Origin: Lingula anatina
Lineage: Eukaryota; Brachiopoda; Lingulata; Lingulida; Lingulidae
Length of the DNA: 61,892 nucleotides
Assembly: GCF_001039355.2 (NCBI RefSeq)
Contig: NW_019774491.1
Coordinates: 503,100 to 564,991 of the forward strand
Direction of reading: 5' to 3'
The stretch's first letter is position 1. Every line of letters starts with the position of its first letter. This document shows positions 13,126-26,183 of the stretch, one piece after another. Made by a program: the position numbers and the translations under genes. Under the pieces are notes generated by a model. It saw only the letters and a list, made by a program, of their open reading frames with translations. It had not been told where the DNA came from and did not search any database.

Positions 13126-15195
13126 CTTTCAAAACACATCTGAGTTTTGCTTGTGAGAAATCTATAATATCCACCATAAATATTACGTGGGACCATGAGG
13201 TAATGTATGTGGCAGCTCCTTAAAATTCTTTAAGCACCTTACATCAAGTTCATTTTTCAAATGATACGTACCGGGTTTACATAACGAAAAAAAATATCGA
13301 AAGCGCCCCAAGAAACAAGTTTTACAAAATACATCACAGGGCTGAACTTGAGAACCAAGAACATTCAGTCTAATAAATATTCGCAAAAATAAGACGCCTG
13401 CGCAAATTGATACATAATCAGTTACATATTTTATTAGCATTTTAATTGACACAGTGTATAACATATAGCATATTACAACACGACTAACAAATTTACCAAA
13501 AAAGACTGGGAACATATTCTGCCACGAAATAATCTCGATCAAACAGAAAACCTACGTGAATCTTTACTATTAAGCAGTTCTAAACACTTAAAACATTTGC
13601 GAGGTAACGCAGTACTGGCGGTAAATACTTATTGCACGAGCATTACGTAAATTTATCTGAGCAAAGGAAGTTGCCGCTGGAATAATATAGACTACATATG
13701 GTATTATGCACAAATAAATTTTTCAACTGAAAAAGCATGCGGAGAACTGAAGACCTCCATCAAGGGCGCTCAATTTTCATTCTTATAAATGAAGTAATTA
13801 CTTAATGTATCACTACCAATATCTTATTTGATTCTGGTCTCCTCCAGACAATTCCTGAAAATTGCCTCAAAATCCGCCCACAAACTTATTTACTTATTTA
13901 TTAATTTTGCGAAATGCTTCTAACAGAAAATCAACCGAAAACAACCTCCCTGATGAAGGTAATAACAGATACCAAGCGTGGCGTACAAGTTCAATCATTG
14001 GCATATCTCAACTGTCCAACAATAACTTGGTGTGAGCAGTGGACGTGAGAAATATCAGTCATATATGCTAGCCTATACACTGTACTTAAAAAACGATCGT
14101 TGGGGTTATTACTTCTGCATTAAGACCAAAGCTGTCACATTTCCTCAACCAAGTTCCATCAGAAAACAACATCATATGTTACATAAAGCTTCTTACGTAG
14201 GTGAAGGACAGAGAAGGTGAGCGTCCAAACCGGAACCGGAAACGACCCAGTGTTTTTTTTTTAGCTACATCCCCATAATACAACTATACTGATGCAGTTC
14301 TCTTAATCTACGCGAGCTTTCATTATGAATAATTCTATGCAAGATAATGTATATTTATATAACTAAAAAAGAAACAAATACAACACAGGTAATTGTAAAT
14401 ATTAACATGCATACTGAGTACGTGTACCAGGGGTGCTGTATATGTTTTAAAATTAAAATGTTTCCCTGAAGTCGATCTTAAAAAGAATTCCTAAAGTCAG
14501 ATTAAAACTACCTATAAAACTGAAAACTACCATTAATATCATTACCTGTGCACGGTTTAGTATGCACATATATATAAGTTTCAAATTATTAAGTTTCAAA
14601 TTCCAAATATTGAACAATTTTGACATGAAGATGACCAATATATAACTCATGGATTTCACTCATGACAGCGAAAACTATGAAGAGATAAAAAATTAGACAT
14701 ATATGAATAGAGTATACTAGTATAGTGGGATACATGTACCTTGGTGATAGAGAGAAAAATGCTGAAGTTTTTTGGATTATTATTTTTCTTTTTTCTTCCT
14801 TTTTTCTATTTGAATGTCCAAGGTGTATTCTGGGCTTCTCAGGGCATAGACCCGTCACATGTGCATGTTTCTTGCCTTGGAATGTAGCAGTTCAGCATTC
14901 ACACCATTCTTAACAGTAGATCTGTATACAGGGGAATAAGAGGCAGAGAACCATGCTTGGAGGCAGCTCTTGACGGCACACAATACATTCAATACACACA
15001 AGCAGGATATGTGTACCACCTGTTGTACTCAGATAGATATTGATTGAAGAATAAGTAAGCCACATCTGATGGTTTGGGAGAAACGAAAAGTTACATTTTG
15101 TGAATTTTCAGCACAAATTTCTCTTTAAAATCTCTTGGAGAGGGGCAAGCTACCACTACCCAATCCCAGTTGGTGTACTGGTTAAACATTAAATG
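10715..15195. other. non-coding part of block copy A
   Basis: Apart from an (TA)n microsatellite near 13048-13123, I see no supported gene. Several open frames here lose their frame in copy B through homopolymer or 1-bp indels, which argues against coding. A short minus-strand frame at about 12080-12235 is treated as a finding. The right end is probably the TNIP 3'UTR equivalent. Confidence 0.5.
13048..13123. repeat. (TA)n microsatellite
   Basis: About 38 TA units. Copy B has only a short TATGCATATATA remnant at the matching place (near 20435-20446), so the tract differs sharply between the two block copies. Confidence 0.95.
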
Positions 15196-15703
15196 CTACT
15201 CTTTGGCAGAGGTGAGGCTGTCAACTTCATCCATGTCTTCCTCCAGGTCATAATCATCTGGAACAGTGCGACCTGAAAATGGGAAATGTACTTGTTAATT
15301 GCAGCTGTTGTACAACAGAAAATATCAATATGTCAGTAACAATATTGGTAGTGTCTGGAGAATGACATAATAACATAATGACATATTATAACTTATTGGT
15401 CAGGTAAACTGGTGCCTGATTGCAATACCAGCAATACTCAGGATGTACTAATAGAAATGTACTTCAGTGCTGACCACTCACTCCTGATAATGATATGATA
15501 TGAAGAGAGAATTGCTGTATTCTTACTTGTCTCTTATTTTCCACTATCATAATACAGGAAATTGGGATAATAGATTTACACTGACTTTATGGACAAGCTT
15601 TTATTTAAAGATTCTTTATACCTGGACAATATGCATGTCCCTCCAGTGCAGCCTGCCTCCGACTGTTCATGCTCTGAACAGCTTCCCCTTCATACATCTC
15701 CAA
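15196..15703 (-). pseudogene. orphan terminal exons of a TNIP-like gene (block copy A)
   Basis: Two exons, 15703-15622 (82 bp) and 15272-15196 (77 bp), match the last two coding exons of the TNIP-like gene in copy B. Frame, GT-AG sites and stop codon are all intact. The residues differ at very few sites; for example, copy A has His where copy B has Thr in the penultimate exon. No upstream TNIP exons exist in the ~500 bases before copy B begins, so this fragment cannot make the protein by itself. It is either a truncated duplicate or an unmerged haplotype of the same gene end. Confidence 0.75.
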
Positions 15704-15812
15704 CTATAACAAAAAACAGGTTATAGTTTTACTCCTAAATAAACAAAACCAGTCAGGTTTAGAATATCTACCCAATCCTTGTGAAAGCTCAACTGATAAA
15801 ATCTCCCTGAGG

Positions 15813-16239
15813 ACTATTATATATACAACATGCCCAAGCTACTTAAATTAGTATACCATGAAATATTTCTTCACAGCTACTTATGTTGATGTAATGGGAG
15901 TGACAGTCCTAGAAACTGAAGTCTCATGTGACATTTGGTAAGCACCAGTACAGGTTATGGGCAGCCAGTAGTGTCAGGGTTTGTACAGTTACATGGGGCA
16001 AATGTCACCTGTACAAAGCAAACAGAAGCACACTACAATTTTAGAAAGACTACCATTCCTGCTGCACAGCTGGTTTTAATTAAGCCAATATTTTCAGCTC
16101 TACATGCTGAGTACTAAAACCAGGAGACAGCAAGCACCATTGTTATAATGAGGACAGGAAACAAACACTAGACCTCCAATACAGGGGTCAAGTAAGCCCT
16201 TAATTAGACAAAACAGAGAGAGAGAGAGAGAGAGAGGGA
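15813..16239. other. unique junction sequence ending in an (AG)n tract
   Basis: Sequence between the end of block copy A and the N that opens copy B. It has no counterpart after copy B, where the sequence runs into TNIP intron instead. It ends with an AG microsatellite at about 16216-16237. No coding region is seen. Confidence 0.6.
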
Positions 16240-16240
16240 N
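16240..16240. other. ambiguous base (N) at block junction
   Basis: A single N sits directly between an (AG)n tract and the first base of block copy B. This is what a closed or placeholder assembly gap looks like. Confidence 0.9.
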
Positions 16241-17459
16241 GTAAATTAACCTCCAATTGACTTCCATGTCGACTCATCTACAAGTTCCTGGTATATCTAG
16301 AACCGCGCTTTCTTTAGAACCACATAAGACGGTTTTCGCAAGCACGAGTCAAGTCACTTGGAGTAGAACTAGAAGCAATACTTGGATAGAAAAAAAAAAA
16401 CAGGAGCACCATTTCACTAATCGAAGATGCCACGTGGGGTGACGTGTACCGTAAGTGTTATACAACTTTGGTAAAACTTTGAGACAACACTTTGATGAAA
16501 CCTTCCATTCATACCGTCGGGCGCTGCTCTTTTTTACTCGACAAAGGAAAGAAAATTTTCATATTTTTTCGTCAAACAACGCAAGTGAATAAGGTACCAT
16601 ATTGCACTTGTTGAAGGACTGCAGTAAGCGGCCTTACTACGGCTCTCCTTCCGTCGTTTACCAATTCATTAGTGCAGGAAAATTGTCACGCCAAGAGCTG
16701 ACAACATCGACTTCCTTTCTCTTTTTCGAAGGTTCTCTTGAGAAGCGTGGTGGTCGAAATAGAAGTATTGAATTGAATACATGTCCACTAAGACATTGAT
16801 AAGACTGTGTATCCTGATAGAACGATTCCATCGACTGTCGTGCAATGCGGAAGAAACCGGACTCCAATTAACTAATTTACACAATTCATCAGCACGAATG
16901 CAGTTCCACATACACGTGGTGTACAGAACCCAAAAGAAACTCCACTAAATTATAAATTGCGAAAATTCCATGTGATTATACGCACCATATCAGAGATAAG
17001 CAGAGAAGATATATATATATATATAGTTTACACGGGAGACTGGCCATTGAGACTCAAATACCACTGAGACACGTCTTCCTCGCGCATCTGTTATCACGTA
17101 TCACAAATTCTTGACGAGGCCACGCTATGGCAATATAAATCTAATCACGGTATCTCCTATTCATTTTGCGTCCTCGGAGAAACTAGATTAACTCATCCTC
17201 TTTGGAAGTCTGTCATCTCTACAACTCTCCAGCGTGAAGATTCTTGGTGATTAATTCCAGTTAATCGGTCCACCTGCTTCACGACACGGGTTTTACATTT
17301 CCCCACAGACGCTTTAAATGCATCATCTTGTAGAAAGTTGAAACTGATAAGTGTTCGTTAACCACAGAGGAGCGATTACCTTCTCGTCTAACGGTAATTG
17401 AAAAGCCCGAAGGAAGTGACTGAAGACTTCATCTTCGCTTTCTTTTGGAACTCGTTACG

Positions 17460-18086
17460 ATGGGATTACTCACGTATGCGTTGTTATTTAGCATGGTCTT
17501 GGCACTTTTGGAGGGAGGCAAACATAACGGTAGCTTAAATAAACACATGTTCTGCATCTCAAGGTGCCAGCAAGGCATTGGGGGGAACTTATGCAACTGT
17601 TCCGGTGCACACTTTCCTGGAAAACGGACACCGTTCCAATCAGTGAACAAACAGGTCACCGAGAGACTTCGGAACGAGCAAATTGGTTCAAACCCGAGCG
17701 GTTGGCACAGAGTATCCAAAAAGTTCCAGATTTCAAGAGATTTTCAAACCTGGGTTTCCAATCTCAAATTTCCGACCAGAGAGGCGTCATTCCAAATTTA
17801 TCTAAAGCCAGTTGCTTCTAGTGCTAGTTCTGAAGGTAGGGATATATTGCAAGGCTTTATGCCATCTCTTCTCAATTGGCGCAAGCGTAGTAGAAAAAGG
17901 GCAAAACTGCCATCCGGTATATGCTGTGTAAACGGAGCGGCAAACAGCCAACTAGAAATTATCTCTAAACAGATGCTTCTGGAGAACATAATCCGTACAA
18001 TGAGAAACTGGAGGAGAAGAGACAGCCAGGGCGATACACGTTCACAATTAGCATCCAGATTCAATCAACGACAATTGACCATTTGA
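17460..18086 (+). CDS. secreted prohormone-like protein, copy B (208 aa, single exon)
   Basis: Near-identical to the copy at 10091-10714: same signal peptide, C-x3-C-x8-C-x-C cluster, GKR site, two RKR sites and CC pair. Differences include Pro to Gln after the first basic site, Leu to Phe near residue 89, Ala to Ile near residue 129 and one extra Ala in the CC region. An upstream in-frame ATG at 17445 would add five residues (MELVT). I prefer 17460 because it matches copy A, puts the hydrophobic stretch at the N-terminus, and copy A lacks the upstream ATG. It may be an allele of copy A and not a second gene. Function unknown. Confidence 0.6.
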   Translation: MGLLTYALLFSMVLALLEGGKHNGSLNKHMFCISRCQQGIGGNLCNCSGAHFPGKRTPFQSVNKQVTERLRNEQIGSNPSGWHRVSKKFQISRDFQTWVSNLKFPTREASFQIYLKPVASSASSEGRDILQGFMPSLLNWRKRSRKRAKLPSGICCVNGAANSQLEIISKQMLLENIIRTMRNWRRRDSQGDTRSQLASRFNQRQLTI

Positions 18087-21000
18087 TAGTGGAACTAACT
18101 TAAAATATTGGCATCATCTTTATGTAGCTCTAATTGTTATTCTACAAGCAGATTGGAACAATAATTTTGTAATTGTATAGCTACGTTTTTTGTTGTTTTA
18201 TTTTTCGAAATAGAGCTTTTCGATTACACTTTCTTTAAGGGAATGACGCCTATAGAGATAACGTAATCCACCGTGGTTGAGATAAAAAAAAAACTTTTCC
18301 ATGCTTAATAGACTTGGTCTGCGCATGTCTAGGTTAAGACGTAATAAACTCCACTTACCAAAGATGAACCCATTTCGTTGTGAATCGTCTATTATTATCA
18401 ATGGTTTGCTTATTCGGTTAGACAAAAAAATATTTGGTTAACAAGCACGGCCGATTCTAGTTTTAAGGAAATCGGAATTTTTCGAACTGAAAAAATGGGT
18501 ATTGGTTTTTAAAAACAATGACCAGACGAAAAAACTGCTTTGTGCTTAAAAATAGCTTACACTGTGGATATTTTATACCAAACCCAAGAAAAAGACACCT
18601 TAAGATTTAGGCGCTAAGCCCGTTAAGCATCAGACATTTAAAAGACAAAAGAAAAAAATGATATCCAACCCTGCTCACAAGAAAGTCTCCGTTTCGTTGT
18701 CAAGATTATCTATTTTGTCTGGCCTTAAGCTTATCTTTTTTCATAAGAAAAAATAAAATTACAGATGCATACCGCAGATAGCGATTTGGCGGTAAAATCA
18801 ACTAGGTATTTGGTACTGGTACACATAATTCGGATCAGTTTGATAAATAAGCGACACGTGTCTCATAAATTAATTTTGAATCAATCTTCGTGCTGTCAAA
18901 TATACACTTATTTGATTTGTTTTGAATTTGGCTCTTGAGATACTAACAAAAATAATAAACTAATAAATTTTCATTAAGAAAGCTTCTTTCATCAGTAAAA
19001 GTGGCAGATGTAATAGATATACAAAGGATGTTCACAATCTTTTTATAAGCTCCTGTGTAATGCATGACAGTACTTTTATACAACCAATCGTCGATCGATC
19101 ATTAAATCAATCATCGGAATATCGCCTGTGATTTCAAAGTTGATGATGATCGTTTCGCGGGCTGATTTTCTCTGTAATGTTTGTATACCATGGTTTCCCT
19201 TTAGGGACGTATCGTCACGTTGTCTTAAATATGAAAAAATGATCATTTTCACTGCCTTTTAAAAAATAATATAAATAGGTACCAGTCGACCTCGTAGAAT
19301 TGAAATTCATATTTGTTCATCTCGCCCTAAAATATGGAAGAAATCCAAAACGCACCTAGTAAGACTAGTAGCAAGGCAAAGTTTAACGTGATAAAAATAT
19401 TGGAAGAAGACCCAAGTTTTTATTAACTGTCATTAGAAGTCTATTCATATCATTGCATTATAAAAAGAATGTTGCATGTTTGTCTGAAATCCGAGCCGAT
19501 TGGAGACGAGGGCGTAAGCCGATCCCTCCACGGGACGCAGGGATCAATTCCCGCCACTCCTCCTCGTCCTCCAACAGCGTTTGCATCTCGTCATCGCCAC
19601 TCGTCTAGATCTCTTGACTCGACTTCATTGAAAATAGACGGGTTACACAAGACGCAAGTAACAATATTACAGCACGTGAACAAACCATCTAAAATCTGGA
19701 AAATTGAATTTTGCCGTTTCAAGGAACTGTCACAAATATGCCAAAAAGCGTGGCCGGTGAAGCTATAATGGGCTATTTTGATTGTTTTTAACTAATGTTC
19801 AGTATAAGTTGATTCAATTAGCACTGAAAATCTGAGAATAATATGAAGGCGACCGAAGGGCATCTTTGTACAAGCACAATACTTTAATCACCTTCGCCTA
19901 CCTACGCTTAACGAGGAGCATTGGAGGAGCAATTAAAAAACACTTCGCCGCCTTAAGGTGCATTTTATTAGGAAGTGAACCGGTTTAACAAGGACATAAA
20001 AATAGGAGAAGTTTTTCTTCAACAATCAGGTGTCGATCTAATCATGTATTGAATGGGAAACAACGATTTTTTTTGTCCCCGGTGACCCCTGACGACGGTA
20101 ATGGCAGGGCAGCAAATCTTTTGTCTCAAACTGAGTATTTTCGGAGAATCACACCCGTGATTAAAACCCTGAGACCTTTAATTTAAGATAAAATCTCCCA
20201 CTTGCAGTCCTACATTAAACCCCCTTTACATGGGACGGCGTCGTTTCTGCGTCATTCGTGCCCCCATGAAACTGGCATCACTGTGATCGTAGAAAGGAGG
20301 CACAAGTATCGCTTTGGTTGCAAAACGAATGCTCAGTGATCGCGGCATCCAAAGACGTTCAAATTAACCTTATCAATCGACTAACGAATCCACTGTGCAA
20401 ACGGAACCGGTTTGGCGTTTGAAACAGGGAGGATATGCATATATACCTTTCAAAACACATCTGAGTTTTGTTGTGCGAAATCTATAATATCCACCATAAA
20501 TATTACGTGGGACCATGAGGTAATGTGTGAGGCAGCTCCTTAAAATTCTTTAAGCACCTTACATCGATATAAGTACATTTTTCAAATGATACGTACCGGG
20601 TTTACATAACGAAAAAAATATGGAAAGCGCCCCAAGAACCATGCAGTTTCATGAAATACATCACAGGGCTGAACTTGAGAACCAAGAACATTCAGTCTAA
20701 TAAATATTCGCAAAAATAAGACGCCTGCGCAAATTGATACATAATCAATTACATATTTTATTAGCATTTTAATTGACACAGTGTATAACATATAGCATAT
20801 TACAACATGACTAACAAATTTACCAAAAAGACTGGGAACATATTCTGCCACGAAATAATCTCGATCAAACAGAAAACCTACGTGAATCTTTACTATTAAG
20901 CAGTTCTAAACACTTAAAACATTTGCGAGGTAACGCATTACTGGCGGTAAATACTTATTGCACGAGCATTACGTAAATTTATCTGAGCAAAGGAAGTTGC

Positions 21001-22517
21001 CGCTGGAATAATATAGACTACATATGGTATTATGCACAAATAAAATTTTCAACTGAAAAAGCATGCGGAGAACTGAAGACCTCCATCAAGGGCGCTCAAT
21101 TTTCATTCTTATAAATGAAGTAATTACTTAATGTATCACTACCAATATCTTGTCATTTGATTCTGGTCTCCTCCAGACAATTTCTGAAAATTGCCTCAAA
21201 ATCCGCCCACAAACTTATTTACTTATTTATTAATTTTGCGAAATGCTTCTAACAGAAAATCAACCGAAAACAACCTCCCTGATGAAGGTAATAACAGATA
21301 CCAAGCGTGGCGTACAAGTTCAATCATTGGCATATCTCAACTGTCCAACAATAACTTGGTGTGAGCAGTGGACGTGAGAAATATGTCATATATGCTAGCC
21401 TACACTGTACTTAAAAAACGATCGTTGGGGTTATTACTTCTGCATTAAGACCAAAGCTGTCACATTTCCTCAACCAAGTTCCATCAGAAAACAACATCAT
21501 ATGTTACATAAAGCTTCTTACGTAGGTGAAGGACAGAGAAGGTGAGCGTCCAAACCGGAACCGGAAACGACCCAGTGTATTTTTTAGCTACATCCCCATA
21601 ATACAACTATACTGATGCAGTTCTCTTAATCTACGCGAGCTTTCATTATGAATAATTCTATGCAAGATAATGTATATTTATATAACTAAAAAAGAAACAA
21701 ATACAACACAGGTAATTGTAAATATTAACATGCATACTGAGTACGTGTACCAGGGGTGCTGTATATGTTTTAAAATTAAAATGTTTCCCTGAAGACGATC
21801 TTAAAAAGAATTCCTAAAGTCATTTTAAAACTACCTATAAAACTGAAAACTACCATTAATATCATTACCTGTGCACGGTTTAGTATGCACATATATATAA
21901 GCTTCAAATTTTTAAGTTTCAAATTCCAAATATTGAACAATTTTGACATGAAGATGACCAATAACTCATGGATTTCACTCATGACAGCGAAAACTATGAA
22001 GAGATAAAAAATTAGACATATATGAATAGAGTATACTAGTATAGTGGGATACATGTACCTTGGTGATAGAGAGAAAAATGCTGAAGTTTTTTGGATTATT
22101 ATTTTTCTTTTTTCTTCCTTTTTTCTATTTGAATGTCCAAGGTGCATTCTGGGCTTCTCAGGGCATAGACCCGTCACATGTGCATGTTTCTTGCCTTGGA
22201 ATGTAGCAGTTCAGCATTCACAGCATTCTTAACAGTAGAGCTGTATACAGGTAATAAGAGGTGGAGAACAATGCTTGGGGGCATCTCTTGACGGCACACA
22301 ATACATTCAATACACACAAGCAGGATATGTGTACCACCTGTTGTACTCAGATATATATTGATTGAAGAATAAGTAAGCCACATCTGATGGTTTGGGAGAA
22401 ACGAAAAGTTACATTTTGTGAATTTTCAGCACAAATTTCTCTTTAAAATCTCTTGGAGAGGGGCAAGTGCGCTACCATTGCCCATCCCCAGTTGGTGTAC
22501 TGGTTTAACATTAAATG
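18087..22517. other. non-coding part of block copy B and probable TNIP 3'UTR
   Basis: Mirrors 10715-15195. The part nearest 22517 should be 3'UTR of the minus-strand TNIP-like gene, so the prohormone-like gene and TNIP converge here. No other gene is supported. Confidence 0.5.
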
Positions 22518-25500
22518 CTACTCTTTGGCAGAGGTGAGGCTGTCAACTTCATCCATGTCTTCCTCCAGGTCATAATCATCTGGAACAGTGCGACCTGAAA
22601 ATGGGAAATGTACTTGTTAATTGCGGCTGTTGTAGAACAGGAAATATCAATATGTCAGTAACAATATAGCTAGTGTCTGGAGAATGACATAATAACATAA
22701 TGACTTATTATAACTTATTGGTCAGGTAAATGGGTGCCTGGTTGCAATACCAGCAATACTCAGGCTGTACTAATAGAAATGTACTTCGATCAGTGCTGAC
22801 CACCCACTCCTGATAATTATATGATATGAAGAGAGATTTGCTGTATTCTTACTCCTCTCTTATTTTCCACTATCATAATAAGGAAAATTGGGACAATAGA
22901 TTTTCACTGATTTTATGGACAAGCTTTTTTTTAAAGATTCTTTATACCTGGACAATATGTATGTCCCTCCAGTGCAGCCTGCCTCCGACTGTTCATGCTC
23001 TGAACGGCTTCCCCTTCATACATCTCCAACTATAACAAAAATAAAGGTTATAGTTTTAATCCTAAATAAACAAAACCAGTCAGCTCTAGAATATCTACCC
23101 AATCCTTGTGAATCTGTTCAACTGATGAAATCTCCCTGAGGAGTATAAGGGACCGTTCACATGGAAAGTCTATTTTCTAAAAATCTATTTTCTATTTGCG
23201 GTATCTTGTAATCACGGTTCGTGCCCTGAATACCCCGCGGCGTAATTACTGTGCCAAGGACTGCACACTAATCAATTGTGGTAGTTGAGAGCACACACAT
23301 TCACTGCACAACAGGTCAAGGTGATTGAAGTATTTCTTAGTACCAGATGGGTAATCCAAATCATAAATCGCCAACAAAATCTTATCACTTTTATGTCAGC
23401 CCATTTCTGAGCTATCCTGAAAAATCCCTCAATAACTTTTGGAGTTAGGCTGGTGACAAACAAACAAATGAAAGTGAATATATCACCTCCTTGGCAAAGG
23501 TAAAAATGGAGTGCATTTTAGATAACTCAGATGTTTAAAAAAACATAGAAAATTTTTTTCCAGAACGCAGAACTCTTACCTGTCTCCGTAGAAGTTGAAG
23601 CTCTGTTTCTAAGTCAAAAATCTTTCCCTGAGCCCTCTCTCGGTCTCTTCTCTCGGCTTCAAAATCTTCAGTACAGAGCAAGATCTGTTGTTTGAGAGCC
23701 TCCACAACGTCTTTGTCTCCACCTTGGCGTTCACGTAACTGTGCCTCCAACTGGCGTATCCTCTGTTCCTTCTGCTCACAAAGTTGCTTGAATTTTCTCA
23801 GGTCATCTTCTAGCTATAAATGCATATAGTAAATATATTCAAAAACATGAATAGATTGTTAAATAAGTTGATTATAAATTACCTTATTAGGAATGCTTTT
23901 GGGATTTTTTTTTTTGCCAGCTGTTTAAGTATAATAAGGTCTGTAAATGTTTTTAAAAAATGCATTTTCCCTTTATGTGATCAATCTACCAGTAGGTATA
24001 GTGCTTAATCAAATGAAAGAACAGTTTAAATATGTCTATAAGTTTTTTTGAATTCCCTCTATTACCTTTCAAATCTCAATTGATAGTGTTGGTAATATAG
24101 ATACATGTATTTGTATATTATTTTCTGCATCACTATTCCAGATATATAGAAACATTTAAAATTTCTGTTCTTTCACTAAACAGACATAAACATGAGCATA
24201 AACTGTGTTCACTGAAGAAGGGAACTTGCTACAAGAATAATCAATCTTCTTCATCTTCTTCCAATCATCAATAAAGAAAAGAAAAAAATTCTACTCCTAT
24301 TGTACTCGTTCAGTTGTATGACTAAAAGTTACTCAACCTGTATTTTCTCTTCTTCAATGGCAGTCACTTTATCTTTGGAAGCCAACAAAATCTTGTCAAT
24401 CTCTCTCTGGGCTGCTTCATCCAGGTTTGTGCTTGACTTGGCTTGTTGCAGTTTTTCCTTTAGGTCTTCTAGTTGCTCCATCAAGGTGGCCACGTAGTGG
24501 TCTCTCTGGCTGTCGTATACCTGCCACTTCATGTTAGCCTCAAAAACCTGGAGGAAGGAATCGCCCAACTTTAAACCCCCTTTGCACCGGTAGGCGAGCC
24601 TTCTGCAACCCTTGAGCAACTGCTCTTAGCTTAATAAAAAGTTTGCTCCAATATCGCCGCAAGCTTAAAAATTTCATGCTGTTAATTTGCAGTCACAATG
24701 CAGCAAATTTGCTGCAAATTTTGCAAGAAAAAATTACAGTTTGCAGCAATATTGCAGCAAATTTGTAGAAGGCCTGATATATTGCTAAGGGCATGAAACT
24801 GGTTAGGTTGCTATTTGAGGCTCAAAGGAAGCAGCATTTTGCAACACCAAACTTAAAAGGCTTTTTTTTTTCAAACCGGCATTATATATATATGTGTGCT
24901 TCATCTATAGTGGAGTTTTCATAGAGTCATAGAGTCATACTGACAGTCAAATAGTCTCGGTCTCCCTATTATGTGAAGATAAACTTAAATAGATGGAGCC
25001 CCTGTACACATCATAAGGCAAGTTCTTACCCTCATTTCACTATGTATCAGTCTGTGTCACTATCCCACGGCTGGCACTCTGAACAATAACTTATATTATT
25101 GCACTTGCATTTCAATGCTAACACGGCTGCCTGTATTTTAAAGTGCTTCTGTGCATGCTGAGAGAAATACAAATGCAATCACCCTATTTTTTAAAACGCC
25201 AACCATGGAATAAGTCATTTACTACTTGTTAGCCACTATATGCCACATAAAAGAGTAAATTATGCTCTAGCTTGTATGTTGCATACTGTGAAAAACTTGC
25301 GTTTTAACTAATACTTATCTTACCTTGTGCAACTGACTCTTAAGCTTCATATTTTCTACTTTCAGCTTCTCTAGTTCCTACAATAAAGCAACTGCATTCT
25401 TAATACATGTAAAACAATGAAATAATTACCAAATTATGGTAACTGAAAAAGAGGGGAAAGGTTGAAAAACTGCATAAAGTAACTCTGTGGTACAGGTACT

Positions 25501-26145
25501 GGAAAAGCAAATTTACGATCTTTCTAGCATTGTTTTCAAGTTTACAAGATCACACAGTTTCAGAAATGGACTTATCAAACTTTCCATTTTCTACAATTTT
25601 TTTAATTTGCTATATTACAAACAGCCATTTTTCCTGATTCAAAATGTTAAAATCAGCTGCAGGATTTTCAAAACTTACATCAAGTTGTTCGCTGGTATCT
25701 TCTTGTGAAATCTGCATTGCTTCCAAATGCTTTGCCACACAATCTTTACATTCCTTACATTTCTTTTTTAGGCTCCGGCGAAGTTCCTTCTTTTCAGGGG
25801 TAGTGCTTCGCCTCCGGTGCTTTGGACAACACTCTTTCTTCAATTTGCTAACTTTCTCCCGAACTGTTACAAATTTTTCATCATCACATCCTGCCACTGC
25901 TTGTGTTATTTCTTCGTCAACAATATTCTGTTTTTTCTGAAACATGTTTAATAGTTTCAGTAACAGTAAAGTCATGGAAAATCAAGATATTTCCTTGAAT
26001 CAAGATAAAACTTGCCATTTTTACACAAGTCAACCATGCTTCATATACTGGTATCAAAATGCTGGTATTTTGCTTCTATAGCAGTTAAACTGCATTGTGT
26101 GCACTGCTATTATTATTATTAACAATATCATTATTATAAATATTA

Positions 26146-26183
<38 letters not shown>

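Larger units (their letters stand above)
8884..15812. repeat. large direct duplication, copy A
   Basis: This block matches 16241-23147 at roughly 97-98% by eye, with scattered indels that shift the offset between about 7,320 and 7,370 bp. It contains the prohormone-like ORF at 10091-10714 and two terminal TNIP exons at 15196-15703. Copy A carries a long (TA)n tract at about 13048-13123 that is nearly absent in copy B. Similarity stops near 15812, where copy A continues into unrelated sequence. Confidence 0.9.
16241..23147. repeat. large direct duplication, copy B
   Basis: Second copy of the ~7-kb block. It holds the prohormone-like ORF at 17460-18086 and the terminal exons of the intact TNIP-like gene. 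Its left edge matches copy A from 8884 onward. Its right edge, near 23147, continues into TNIP introns and exons, so copy B is the one in its natural context at that end. Confidence 0.9.

Noticed and set aside
13023-13223. Open frames of repeated Ile-Tyr on both strands
   Set aside because: They are translations of a (TA)n microsatellite that is absent from the sister block.
14589-14858. 89-codon minus-strand frame, longer in copy B
   Set aside because: Lys/Ser-rich and AT-driven with an indel-altered end; it lies where TNIP 3'UTR is expected.
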